A stretch of 16,107 nt of DNA, from NCBI GenBank assembly GCA_964605095.1, contig CAZSBS010000099.1, forward strand, positions 1-16,107. The letters are read 5' to 3'. Source of the stretch: JAUWQU01 sp964605095 (GTDB taxonomy: Bacteria > Planctomycetota > Phycisphaerae > SM23-33). The notes under the pieces are model-generated. The model was not told the origin of the DNA and did not search any database. It saw only the letters and a list, made by a program, of their open reading frames with translations. Below, piece by piece: positions 7,899 through 14,129 of the stretch. Both the position numbers and the translations under genes were made by a program. Each line of letters opens with the position of its first letter. Within the stretch, counting starts at the first letter, position 1.

Positions 7899-9938
7899 AT
7901 GATTCGCGGCACATTGATAATGACGACTTTCGCGGCGTTTCTGCTGGCGGCGTCGCCGGCGCCGGCGGCCGAGCCAGCCTCACCCGCCGACAACGGCGCT
8001 ACGGCCAATGCCACCCCCCCCGCCGCCACCGCGCCCGCTGAGCCGGCGCTGCGCGTGGCGCTTGTCTGCCTGGGTGGCGAATCGTGGGCGGGCGATCCCA
8101 ACGCGGTCGCGTCGGCTGGGGCGTTCGAGCGGGCGATGAAGGCCAACGCCGCGGCACTTCCAGCCAGGATAGGCCAACGCGACGTCAGTTACGATGTGCT
8201 GCCCCTGGGCCCCGGCAGGGCAAGCCCGGACGGCTACCATGTGGCCGTGCTCCTGCCGGAGTGGACGCTCATGCTGCCGGCGCTGGACGCCTGGGCCAAG
8301 GCCCTGGCTGGTTACATCGAGCGCGGAGGCGGGCTGGTGGTGTTCCAGCCCAACCCGCTGACCGTCTACCCGCCGGGCGCCAAGTGCCCCCCAGCCCTGG
8401 CCGAGCGAGGGATCACCAGCAACTACTGCAAGCCCAAACTGCTGCCGCTGCCGGCCACGTTCTATAGCGGTTACGAACAGTGGGAGGGCGTGCGGAATGT
8501 CGCCGGCGCCGCCCACCCGATCACCAATGGGCTCACCGACGAGCAGATGCCCTACCCGGCCGACCAACTTTTTTCCCTCGACCGCCGTTACATGGTCCTG
8601 GCACGCGGCGCCGGCAGCGGATCGCCGTCCCTTGCCGCCGGAACATGGGGCCGGGGGCGGATCGTGCTGGTTGCCGACAACGTCTTCGGCACCACGGCCG
8701 CCAGGCGGCAGGCGCCGGCGACGGTCGTGGCAAGGTCGCTGCTGTGGGCAAGTGGCGCGACGGATGAACTGGTCCGCACGGCCTCTGCCGCGGCGCGGGA
8801 GTTGCCTGCCCTGGCGGTAACGACCGAGCCCGCCGACGAGGACGGCGAAGGCCCAGCCGCACGGGCCGAGCCCGAAGGCCCCGATGAGGCGGGAACTTAC
8901 CGGGTCGAGGAGTCGCATTCGCCGGCGCTGGCGATTGGCCGGGATTCGCGGGTCGGCAACGCCGCGCCGACCGAGCCCGGCGCTTCCGCGAAAGCAGCCC
9001 CGGCCGGGGGCGTGGCGGGCGTCCTGGCCAGAACGCTGGCAAAAGCGAGCAAGGGCGACGTCATCCGCCTCCAGGCCGGCGTGTACGACGTCGGCTCGCT
9101 GGTGATACCCGACGGCGTGTCGCTCATCGGCGCCGGGGCAGTCAACACCGTCCTCAAGGTCGCCTGCCCGCAGCCCATGGGCGCCGGCCTGGAGCTTCAA
9201 GGCGAAAGCCTTGTCGAAGACATGACGATAATCTCCGCGCCGAAGCGGCGGGGCTACATGATCCGCGCCGCCGGCGCGACAGCCAAGCCAACCATGCGGC
9301 GATGTATCCTGCTGCCGGGCGACAACGAGTTCTGCGCCTTTGTCGCCTGGAACAGGGCCGCGCCGACGCTGACCCACTGCATCATCGTATCGCCGGTCGG
9401 CGACTACGGCGTGTTCGCCCGCGACCAGGCCGCGCCGGTCATCGAGTACTGCACGATCATCAGCAGGGGCATCGGCATAGGCATGATGGACGGCTCGACG
9501 CCAACCATCCGCCGGTGCATCGTCGCCGGGCAGTGCCCCGGCGTGCTGATCGATGCCAACTGCGCCCCGGCCGTGACAGACTGCGTGCTCTGGTGCCGCG
9601 GCGGCTCGGCGAGCTACCCATTCCCCATCACCCGCTGGGCCACGGCGAAAGACCCCGACGCCAAGGACGGCCCCAAGACTCCGGTCGATCCAGTCAAGGA
9701 GATCACCTGCCGACGGGACATCCTGGTGCAGGACCCGAAGCTGCGGCTGGGAAAGAGCCTGGACAACTACCTCGCCCCGGACGGCAACAGCGACGCCGCC
9801 GGATACGGCGCCTACGCCGACAGCCCAGCCTGGCCCAAGCCGGCTGCCAGCGCCCCGCGAATCACGCTGCGGGACTTGGCGGGCTATCTTGCACCGGCCA
9901 CTCGCCCAGCCGAGGCCGGATTGTACCCTCCCCAATAG
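7899..9938 (+). CDS. Exported ThuA/GATase-like plus right-handed beta-helix protein
   Basis: The 679-residue protein starts with a signal peptide (MIRGTLIMTTFAAFLLAAS, cleavage near PAPAA at 24); a second ATG at residue 8 (7920) is a possible start. Residues about 50-285 look like a class I glutamine-amidotransferase/ThuA Rossmann domain: LRVALVCLGGES opening strand, YIERGGGLVVFQPN near 135-150, GRGRIVLVADNVFG near 250-263. No Cys-His-Glu triad was assigned. A Pro/Ala/Glu-rich linker (about 290-375) leads to a parallel beta-helix (about 380-570): GDVIRLQAGVYDV, VIPDGVSLIGAGA, then coils such as PTMRRCILL, PTLTHCIIV, PVIEYCTII, PTIRRCIVA and PAVTDCVLW. Known: such helices occur in extracellular polysaccharide lyases, NosD/DUF1565 proteins and adhesins. 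A role in envelope or polysaccharide binding is inference. The ribosome site is weak. Confidence 0.85.
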   Translation: MIRGTLIMTTFAAFLLAASPAPAAEPASPADNGATANATPPAATAPAEPALRVALVCLGGESWAGDPNAVASAGAFERAMKANAAALPARIGQRDVSYDVLPLGPGRASPDGYHVAVLLPEWTLMLPALDAWAKALAGYIERGGGLVVFQPNPLTVYPPGAKCPPALAERGITSNYCKPKLLPLPATFYSGYEQWEGVRNVAGAAHPITNGLTDEQMPYPADQLFSLDRRYMVLARGAGSGSPSLAAGTWGRGRIVLVADNVFGTTAARRQAPATVVARSLLWASGATDELVRTASAAARELPALAVTTEPADEDGEGPAARAEPEGPDEAGTYRVEESHSPALAIGRDSRVGNAAPTEPGASAKAAPAGGVAGVLARTLAKASKGDVIRLQAGVYDVGSLVIPDGVSLIGAGAVNTVLKVACPQPMGAGLELQGESLVEDMTIISAPKRRGYMIRAAGATAKPTMRRCILLPGDNEFCAFVAWNRAAPTLTHCIIVSPVGDYGVFARDQAAPVIEYCTIISRGIGIGMMDGSTPTIRRCIVAGQCPGVLIDANCAPAVTDCVLWCRGGSASYPFPITRWATAKDPDAKDGPKTPVDPVKEITCRRDILVQDPKLRLGKSLDNYLAPDGNSDAAGYGAYADSPAWPKPAASAPRITLRDLAGYLAPATRPAEAGLYPPQ

Positions 9939-10185
9939 CCCATGCGTATGAAGCCCGGCCGCCATCGCACCTGTTTGAGCTTCTCACAGTGCGGGCCACG
10001 ATAGCCTAACGTGCCGATCGAGGGCGCGAAGACACGGTCTGTCGTGCCGACGAAGATTGTCCCAAGGCCGACGATCGCGTCAAGCGGGGAGGAGTTGACC
10101 ACGAGGTGGGCGATCACTCGCCTGGCCGCCGGGTTCAGATCGCGGCCAGTGGCATGGCCTTTCCGGTATTGCGAGTCCGGGGTGG

Positions 10186-10211
10186 CATGCTTCCGGCTTT
10201 TCGGAAGCATG
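10186..10211. repeat. Perfect inverted repeat upstream of darT (copy 1)
   Basis: Arms CATGCTTCCG (10186-10195) and CGGAAGCATG (10202-10211) are perfectly complementary around a 6-base loop GCTTTT. A related hairpin begins 53 bp downstream. No T-run follows on the plus strand. It could be an operator, a terminator-like hairpin for the upstream gene, or a mobile-repeat remnant. Confidence 0.7.
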
Positions 10212-10238
10212 TGCTCTTGACCTCCGTAACTTGGTCGG

Positions 10239-10269
10239 CATGCTTCCGCGAAAAGCATTCGGAAACATG
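10239..10269. repeat. Imperfect inverted repeat upstream of darT (copy 2)
   Basis: The left arm CATGCTTCCG (10239-10248) is identical to that of copy 1. The right arm CGGAAACATG (10260-10269) differs from full complementarity at one base. The loop is 11 bases and contains GAAAAGC. Two copies of one hairpin arm within 85 bp are unlikely to be chance and point to a protein-binding or recombination role. Confidence 0.65.
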
Positions 10270-10314
10270 GCACCCAAAATGAGAAACACGCCACCAGCCT
10301 CCTGCATGGCATTC

Positions 10315-10343
10315 TTGATTCGCTGGAAAACATCTGAGATGAT
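10315..10343 (+). promoter_or_regulatory. Candidate darT promoter
   Basis: TTGATT (10315-10320) and GATGAT (10338-10343) are separated by 17 bp and each match 4 of 6 bases of the sigma-70 consensus. The ATG of darT lies 8 bases after the -10 box and no Shine-Dalgarno sequence precedes it, so a leaderless or near-leaderless transcript is possible. The match is modest. Confidence 0.3.
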
Positions 10344-10351
10344 AGCAGTCC

Positions 10352-11044
10352 ATGGCTGATGAGCCAGAACAACAGGAAGCGGAGCTGCTGATCGTGACGA
10401 CCGTGCCCAAAAACCAGAAGATCTTCCACATCACCCATGTCAGCAATCTGCCTGGGATTGTCAGAGACCAAGTGATGTGGTCGGACGCTGCCCGCCTTGC
10501 TAAGGGGCTGGACTGCCAGATTGTGGGCATGTCGCGGATCAAACAACGCCGGTTGATGGAAATCGAAGTGACCTGCCAACAAGGAACCAAGGTGGGCGAA
10601 TACGTGCCGTTTTATTTTTGCCCTCGCTCCGTCATGTTTTACATCCTGTACCGTGGTAATCATCCGGATATCGACTACCGGGGGGGACAGGAGCCGATTG
10701 TGCATCTGCAGGCCGACCTGGCCGCAACGGTTGCGTGGGCAGAGTCCAGCCACGTGCGGTGGGCCTTCAGCAACGGCAACGCCAGCGCGTTCGTCACCAG
10801 GTTTTACTCTGACCTATCCGATCTAAACCGGGTAGACTGGTCGGCCGTCCAAGCAGCGTATTGGCGAGATCTGGCCGTCAGAGAGCATAAACAGGCCGAA
10901 TTCCTGGTTTACGAGTCGTTTCCGTGGCACCTGGTTGAGAAGATCGGCGTCGTAAATACAAGGACGGCCACTCAGGTCAACCAGGCGATTGGCGATGCGA
11001 ATCACCAGCCGGTCGTAAAGGTCGAGCACGGGTGGTACTATTGA
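10352..11044 (+). CDS. darT: DarT-like toxin: ssDNA thymidine ADP-ribosyltransferase
   Basis: The 230-residue protein matches the DarT (DUF4433) family in length and motifs. These include IFHITHVSNLPGI (residues 24-36, NAD-binding start with His26), IVGMSRIKQRR (57-67), YVPFYFCPRSVMFYIL (84-99, the loop region that positions DNA), and KQAEFLVYESFPW (180-192) with Glu183 as the predicted catalytic glutamate. Known: DarT transfers ADP-ribose from NAD+ to thymidine in single-stranded DNA in a sequence-selective way, blocking replication; DarTG systems also act in phage defence. All expected motifs are present, so it appears intact. It ends 14 bp before darG and is followed by a good ribosome site for it. 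Codons use more A/T at third positions (for example GCT GAT GAG CCA GAA CAA) than the flanking genes, consistent with acquisition. Confidence 0.93.
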   Translation: MADEPEQQEAELLIVTTVPKNQKIFHITHVSNLPGIVRDQVMWSDAARLAKGLDCQIVGMSRIKQRRLMEIEVTCQQGTKVGEYVPFYFCPRSVMFYILYRGNHPDIDYRGGQEPIVHLQADLAATVAWAESSHVRWAFSNGNASAFVTRFYSDLSDLNRVDWSAVQAAYWRDLAVREHKQAEFLVYESFPWHLVEKIGVVNTRTATQVNQAIGDANHQPVVKVEHGWYY

Positions 11045-11058
11045 ATAGAGGGCCGGAC

Positions 11059-12108
11059 ATGATTGAGCTGATGCATGGCAACATCCTCAATGCAGACGCC
11101 GAAGCGATTGTAAACACCGTGAACTGCGTTGGCGTCATGGGTCGAGGAATCGCGCTGCAATTCCAGAAGACGTTCCCGGAAATGTTTAGGGCATACGAGG
11201 CCGCTTGCAAGCGTGGCGAACTCCAGCCGGGACGGGTGCATGTCTATGACCTAAACCGAATGCAAAATCCGCACTACGTCATCAATTTCCCGACGAAGAG
11301 CCACTGGAAGGGCAAGAGCAGGATCGCGGACATTGAGTCTGGATTGCAGGCACTCGTGGCAGAAGTCCGCCGCCTGAGACTTCGGTCGGTCGCGGTCCCG
11401 CCGCTCGGGTGCGGCTTGGGTGGGCTTGAATGGAAGGACGTGCTGCCCCGGATTCGTCAGGCCTTTGCCGAATTGCCGGATATCCGTGTGCTGGTTTACG
11501 AGCCGAAGGGCGCCCCGTCCGCCGAGCAGATCGCGAAGTTCGAGAAGCGGCCCAACATGACCGAGGGGCGGGCGGCACTGCTTGGTTTGATGCGGCGATA
11601 TTTGGCCGCCGTGATGGACCCGTTCGTGACGTTGCTCGAGATCCACAAGCTGATGTATTTCATGCAGGAGACCGGCCAGCCGTTGAAACTGAACTACACG
11701 AAAGGACCCTACGGACCGTACGCCGAGAACTTGCGCCACCTGCTGACGCACATCGACGGCCATTTCATTACGGGCTACGGCGATGCGTCGGACCGTCCGG
11801 ACAAAGAGATTGAGCCGAAGCCCGATGCAATGGCTCAGGCGGAGGAGGTCTTGAAGGACCATCCCGCTGTGCAGCAGCGATTCAATCGGGTTGGGGAATT
11901 GATCGATGGATTCGAGACCGCGTTCGGGATGGAGTTGCTCGCCACGGTCCATTGGGTGGCTACACGCGAAGACGCGACCACGCCTGAAGAGGCAATCGCC
12001 AAGACCTATGCCTGGGGCAACCGCAAGCGGATGTTCCAGGAGGAGCATATCCAGATTGCGTGGAAGGTGCTGAACGACAAGGGCTGGCTGAGCGCACGAG
12101 TCAGCTAG
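11059..12108 (+). CDS. darG: DarG-like antitoxin: macrodomain DNA ADP-ribosyl glycohydrolase
   Basis: The start at ATG 11059 (349 residues) is preferred over the overlapping GTG at 11032: AGAGGG lies 6 bases upstream, and MIELMHGNI is the usual macrodomain opening. With this start the lysine of FPTKSHW is residue 80, the position I recall as the catalytic lysine of Thermus DarG. The macrodomain (about 1-155) shows GNILNADAEAIVNTVNC (7-23), GVMGRGIALQF (25-35) and PPLGCGLGGLEW. The C-terminal domain (about 165-349) is the helical DarG module, with LLEIHKLMYFMQ and NYTKGPYGPYAENLR, resembling DUF4065/Panacea-type antitoxin domains. Known: the macrodomain removes ADP-ribose from DNA and the C-terminal domain binds and blocks DarT. 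It forms a tight operon with darT, and both halves are complete. Confidence 0.93.
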   Translation: MIELMHGNILNADAEAIVNTVNCVGVMGRGIALQFQKTFPEMFRAYEAACKRGELQPGRVHVYDLNRMQNPHYVINFPTKSHWKGKSRIADIESGLQALVAEVRRLRLRSVAVPPLGCGLGGLEWKDVLPRIRQAFAELPDIRVLVYEPKGAPSAEQIAKFEKRPNMTEGRAALLGLMRRYLAAVMDPFVTLLEIHKLMYFMQETGQPLKLNYTKGPYGPYAENLRHLLTHIDGHFITGYGDASDRPDKEIEPKPDAMAQAEEVLKDHPAVQQRFNRVGELIDGFETAFGMELLATVHWVATREDATTPEEAIAKTYAWGNRKRMFQEEHIQIAWKVLNDKGWLSARVS

Positions 12109-12151
12109 CGACGATCCCAGACGAAGAACCCATCGTGGCCTTCGTTCCAGC

Positions 12152-12203
12152 TTTCCTGTTTGTGCCGATTTTCTTGAACAAGGAAATGGTACCAAACAGG
12201 AAA
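12152..12203. repeat. 52-bp inverted repeat between darG and the tRNA fragment
   Basis: Arms TTTCCTGTTTG (12152-12162) and CAAACAGGAAA (12193-12203) are perfectly complementary over 11 bp. Nested inside is TTTTCTTG-AA-CAAGGAAA with a single G-T pair, so the element can fold into one long stem. It starts 43 bp after the darG stop. No T-run follows on either strand, so it is not a textbook intrinsic terminator. Alternatives are a recombination or regulator site of the former mobile element. Confidence 0.65.
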
Positions 12204-12233
12204 ACGCATACTTTCGACGTCGCGAAGCTTTGT

Positions 12234-12290
12234 CGGGATTCGAAATCCCGTAGCCGCAAGGTCGTGTGGGTTCGATTCCCACCTCCGGCA
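12234..12290 (+). pseudogene. 3' fragment of a class II tRNA gene (possible attachment-site remnant)
   Basis: Seen: an anticodon-arm-like hairpin CGGGA-TTCGAAA-TCCCG (12234-12250; anticodon would be CGA, Ser), a short variable arm around CCGCAAGG, a perfect T arm GTGGG-TTCGATT-CCCAC (12266-12282), then acceptor strand CTCCGGC and A73 (12283-12290), with no encoded CCA. No matching 5' acceptor GCCGGAG or D arm exists upstream, so this is not a functional tRNA. The acceptor strand and A73 look more like tRNA-Leu than tRNA-Ser, so only the last ~29 bp may derive from the host tRNA. Known: many islands and phages integrate into tRNA 3' ends and leave such copies. Its place right after darTG suggests an att site. 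Confidence 0.7.
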
Positions 12291-12337
12291 TCCTGCGTAG
12301 CTCGTCGCCCCATGGGGCTCCGAGCTATGAAGGATGC
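12288..12337. repeat. 50-bp imperfect palindrome at the tRNA fragment end
   Basis: Nested arms: GCATCCT (12288-12294) with AGGATGC (12331-12337); GTAGCTCG (12297-12304) with CGAGCTAT (12321-12328), the outer pair being a G-T; GCCCC (12307-12311) with GGGGC (12314-12318) around AT. They are separated by symmetric 2-base mismatches (GC/GA and TC/TC). The first arm includes the last three bases of the tRNA fragment. The element ends 7 bp before the stop codon of the convergent arylsulfotransferase gene and could terminate it. Confidence 0.65.
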
Positions 12338-12344
12338 GGCCCGA

Positions 12345-13523
12345 TCAGCCCGCCGTATCCCCGTCGGGCAGGATCCTCAGATCCTTCGGCGGGGTGACGG
12401 GCTGCTCTGCCGGGCGGCCCAGCGCGGCGGCCTGCGGGCAGTGGTCGTAGGGGTACCGGTAGACGCGCTGGGCGTTGTCGGTTGTTATGTATTCCCAGAC
12501 GATCTCGCCCTTGGGCGTCACCTCGAACAGCCGCCGGCACGCGGCCTCAAGGATCAGCGTATTGCCGTTGCCCAGCCGCTGGCAGTTCGAGGTGAACGGG
12601 CTGTAGAAGTGTTGCCCGTCCGCGTAGAACCAGACGACCTGCCCGGCCGGCGGATCGACCTCGATCACGAACGAGCACCCGGTGTGGGCGAGGTCCTTGT
12701 AGGGCGATGCGCCGTTATCAAACACCAGGATATTGCCCGCGCCGGGCAAAGGCTTCTCGATCATCACCGACTCGTGCTGGCCGGACATGCCGCCACGGAA
12801 TGTACCGGTATACGACCACGCCACCTTGTCCGTCCTGCGGTCGACGATGAGGATCGTGTCGAGTTGCCGCATGCTTATCAGCACGTTGCCGGGCCTGAAA
12901 CGCTCGTCGCCCCCGTCGAACCAGCGGTTCTCCGGCAGAGACTGGACGGTGTTGGTGTGCGTCCAGTCGGTGATGGTGTTGTTGTCAGGCCCGGCGGGCC
13001 AGTCCCGGCCGGCGGGGATCGGGTTGCACAAGTTGATGTCCAAGTGCTCGTGCTGGCGCCACCGCCAGAGGACCTTCTTGTCACGCGAGACCTCGACGAT
13101 CGTGTCGCCGAGAATCGTCAGTGCCCGGCGGGCCGGATCCTTGATCTTCTCAACGGCCTCACGCGGCACGGCCGACTGGCAGATCAGCAGAACGCTGCCG
13201 TCGGGCTTCGAGCAGAAATCGTGATGCGGGTAGCTGTCCTCCGGCGTGTACTCCCACGTGAGCTTGCCGTCCCAGTCGAACTCCGCCACGTGCCCGAGCC
13301 TTTCGCCCCGCGGCCCGAACAGCAGCATCAGCCTGCCATCGGGCATGAGCCTCGCCCGGTGGATGAAGCCCCTGACCTTGTCCGGGTCCACCGTCCAGGC
13401 GTGGGCCGTCCGCCCGTTCATGTCGAGCAGCTTCACAACGCCGGACCCCGAAACAAGCGTGTAGCCGTTGAAGCACTCGCCCGGCTGATAGAGAGTCGTC
13501 CCGATGGGATAAACCGTTTTCAT
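12345..13523 (-). CDS. Arylsulfotransferase (ASST)-like protein
   Basis: The protein (392 residues from ATG 13523; 396 from ATG 13535) resembles the arylsulfotransferase families (Arylsulfotran/ASST): repeated blade-like motifs of a beta-propeller such as VVKLLDMNGRTAHAW, VAEFDWDGKLTWEY, TIVEVSRDKKVLWRW and FVIEVDPPAGQVVWFY. It also has conserved histidines in YPHHDF (about residues 99-103), WTHTNTVQ and SGQHESV. Known: bacterial ASST transfers sulfate from a phenolic ester to an acceptor through a histidine and is usually periplasmic. No signal peptide is visible here, so a cytosolic location or a non-enzymatic propeller role is possible. AAGGA touches ATG 13535 (no spacing) but lies 12 bases before ATG 13523, which favours the latter. 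The gene is divergent from the phosphatidyltransferase. Confidence 0.8.
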   Translation of the reverse strand: MKTVYPIGTTLYQPGECFNGYTLVSGSGVVKLLDMNGRTAHAWTVDPDKVRGFIHRARLMPDGRLMLLFGPRGERLGHVAEFDWDGKLTWEYTPEDSYPHHDFCSKPDGSVLLICQSAVPREAVEKIKDPARRALTILGDTIVEVSRDKKVLWRWRQHEHLDINLCNPIPAGRDWPAGPDNNTITDWTHTNTVQSLPENRWFDGGDERFRPGNVLISMRQLDTILIVDRRTDKVAWSYTGTFRGGMSGQHESVMIEKPLPGAGNILVFDNGASPYKDLAHTGCSFVIEVDPPAGQVVWFYADGQHFYSPFTSNCQRLGNGNTLILEAACRRLFEVTPKGEIVWEYITTDNAQRVYRYPYDHCPQAAALGRPAEQPVTPPKDLRILPDGDTAG

Positions 13524-13537
13524 TTGCGTCGCCATTC

Positions 13538-13545
13538 CTTATAAG
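13538..13545. promoter_or_regulatory. Palindromic -10-like box CTTATAAG between divergent genes
   Basis: CTTATAAG reads TATAAG on both strands (5 of 6 matches to TATAAT). On the plus strand TTTTCA lies 17 bp upstream (4 of 6 to the -35 consensus), and the ATG at 13553 follows 7 bases after the box, with no ribosome site. On the minus strand the predicted transcript start near 13531 would exclude ATG 13535 and leave ATG 13523. No good minus-strand -35 box was found. Confidence 0.4.
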
Positions 13546-13552
13546 TGTGTAA

Positions 13553-14125
13553 ATGCTCGCGTACTTACTCACGTTTGCCCGGCTGCCCCTGGCTGGTGCG
13601 TTTGCGGCAATCGTCGCCGTCCTGGCCGGCGGTTCGCCCGTCCCTGTCGGCTGGGCGATTGTACTGTTTGTCATCGCGGGCTGCGAGGAGCTCACGGACT
13701 TGCTCGACGGCCTGGTCGCCCGCAGAACGGGCACCGCCAGCCAGCTTGGCGGGCTGCTCGATCCGCTGGCCGACTCACTGGCGAGGCTGACGATGTACTT
13801 CGCAATGGCACTGGCCGGGTGGATCACAATCGCGGTCCCGCTGGTCATGACGGCCCGGGACATCGTCGTCGCGTACACACGGATTGTCCAGGCCCTTACC
13901 GGCGGCAAGACCTCGGCCAGGGCCAGCGGCAAGTTCAAGGCCGTGGTCCAGGGCGCCGGCGTCTTCGTCATAGTCGGCCTGGCCGCCAGCCAAGCCTGGC
14001 TCGAAGGCGGCCTTGTGCAGATTCTTCGCGCCGTCATCGCGGCCCTGATAATCGCCGTCACTTCCTGGAGCCTGGTGGACTACGTCCGCGGAGCGGGCAC
14101 CGGCATTCGTCTTCTGAGGCGCTAA
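13553..14125 (+). CDS. CDP-alcohol phosphatidyltransferase family membrane protein (PgsA-like)
   Basis: The 190-residue integral membrane protein has the full family signature D-x2-D-G-x2-A-R-x8-G-x3-D-x3-D at residues 49-74 (Asp49, Asp52, Gly53, Ala56, Arg57, Gly66, Asp70, Asp74). All metal-binding aspartates and the catalytic Asp74 are present. Hydrophobic helices flank it (about 12-27, 32-46, 80-100, 125-142, 150-172). Known: these inner-membrane enzymes join CDP-diacylglycerol (or another CDP-alcohol) to glycerol 3-phosphate, inositol phosphate or similar acceptors. Length and motif suit phosphatidylglycerophosphate synthase, but the acceptor cannot be assigned. The ATG has no clear ribosome site and may be leaderless. 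It converges with the next gene, leaving only 4 bp between stop codons. Confidence 0.9.
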   Translation: MLAYLLTFARLPLAGAFAAIVAVLAGGSPVPVGWAIVLFVIAGCEELTDLLDGLVARRTGTASQLGGLLDPLADSLARLTMYFAMALAGWITIAVPLVMTARDIVVAYTRIVQALTGGKTSARASGKFKAVVQGAGVFVIVGLAASQAWLEGGLVQILRAVIAALIIAVTSWSLVDYVRGAGTGIRLLRR

Positions 14126-14129
14126 GCCG

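Larger units (their letters stand above)
9939..10351. other. 413-bp gap upstream of darT, no credible gene
   Basis: The left part (9939-10170) shows no recognised gene or RNA. A minus-strand frame runs through it but continues antisense across darT and resembles nothing known. The right part holds two related inverted repeats and a possible darT promoter, listed separately. No integrase fragment or tRNA sequence was seen here, so the left boundary of the darTG island is not defined. Confidence 0.5.

Noticed and set aside
7980..9965. 661-codon minus-strand open frame
   Set aside because: Antisense to the beta-helix protein; Arg/Gly/His-rich with no domain pattern.
10186..10269. CRISPR array
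   Set aside because: Only two related dyads with differing right arms and no spacer-repeat periodicity; no cas gene in the window.
9884..10753. 289-codon minus-strand frame covering the gap before darT
   Set aside because: It runs antisense through darT and across both hairpins, has no recognised motif and no good start. I could not support it as a gene or as a gene remnant.
12205..12290. Complete tRNA gene
   Set aside because: No 5' acceptor strand complementary to CTCCGGC and no D arm precede the anticodon-like arm, so only a 3' fragment is supported.
12060..13544. 494-codon plus-strand frame spanning the tRNA fragment and the arylsulfotransferase-like gene
   Set aside because: Its translation is the shadow of the minus-strand propeller-like protein and it crosses the structured tRNA fragment.
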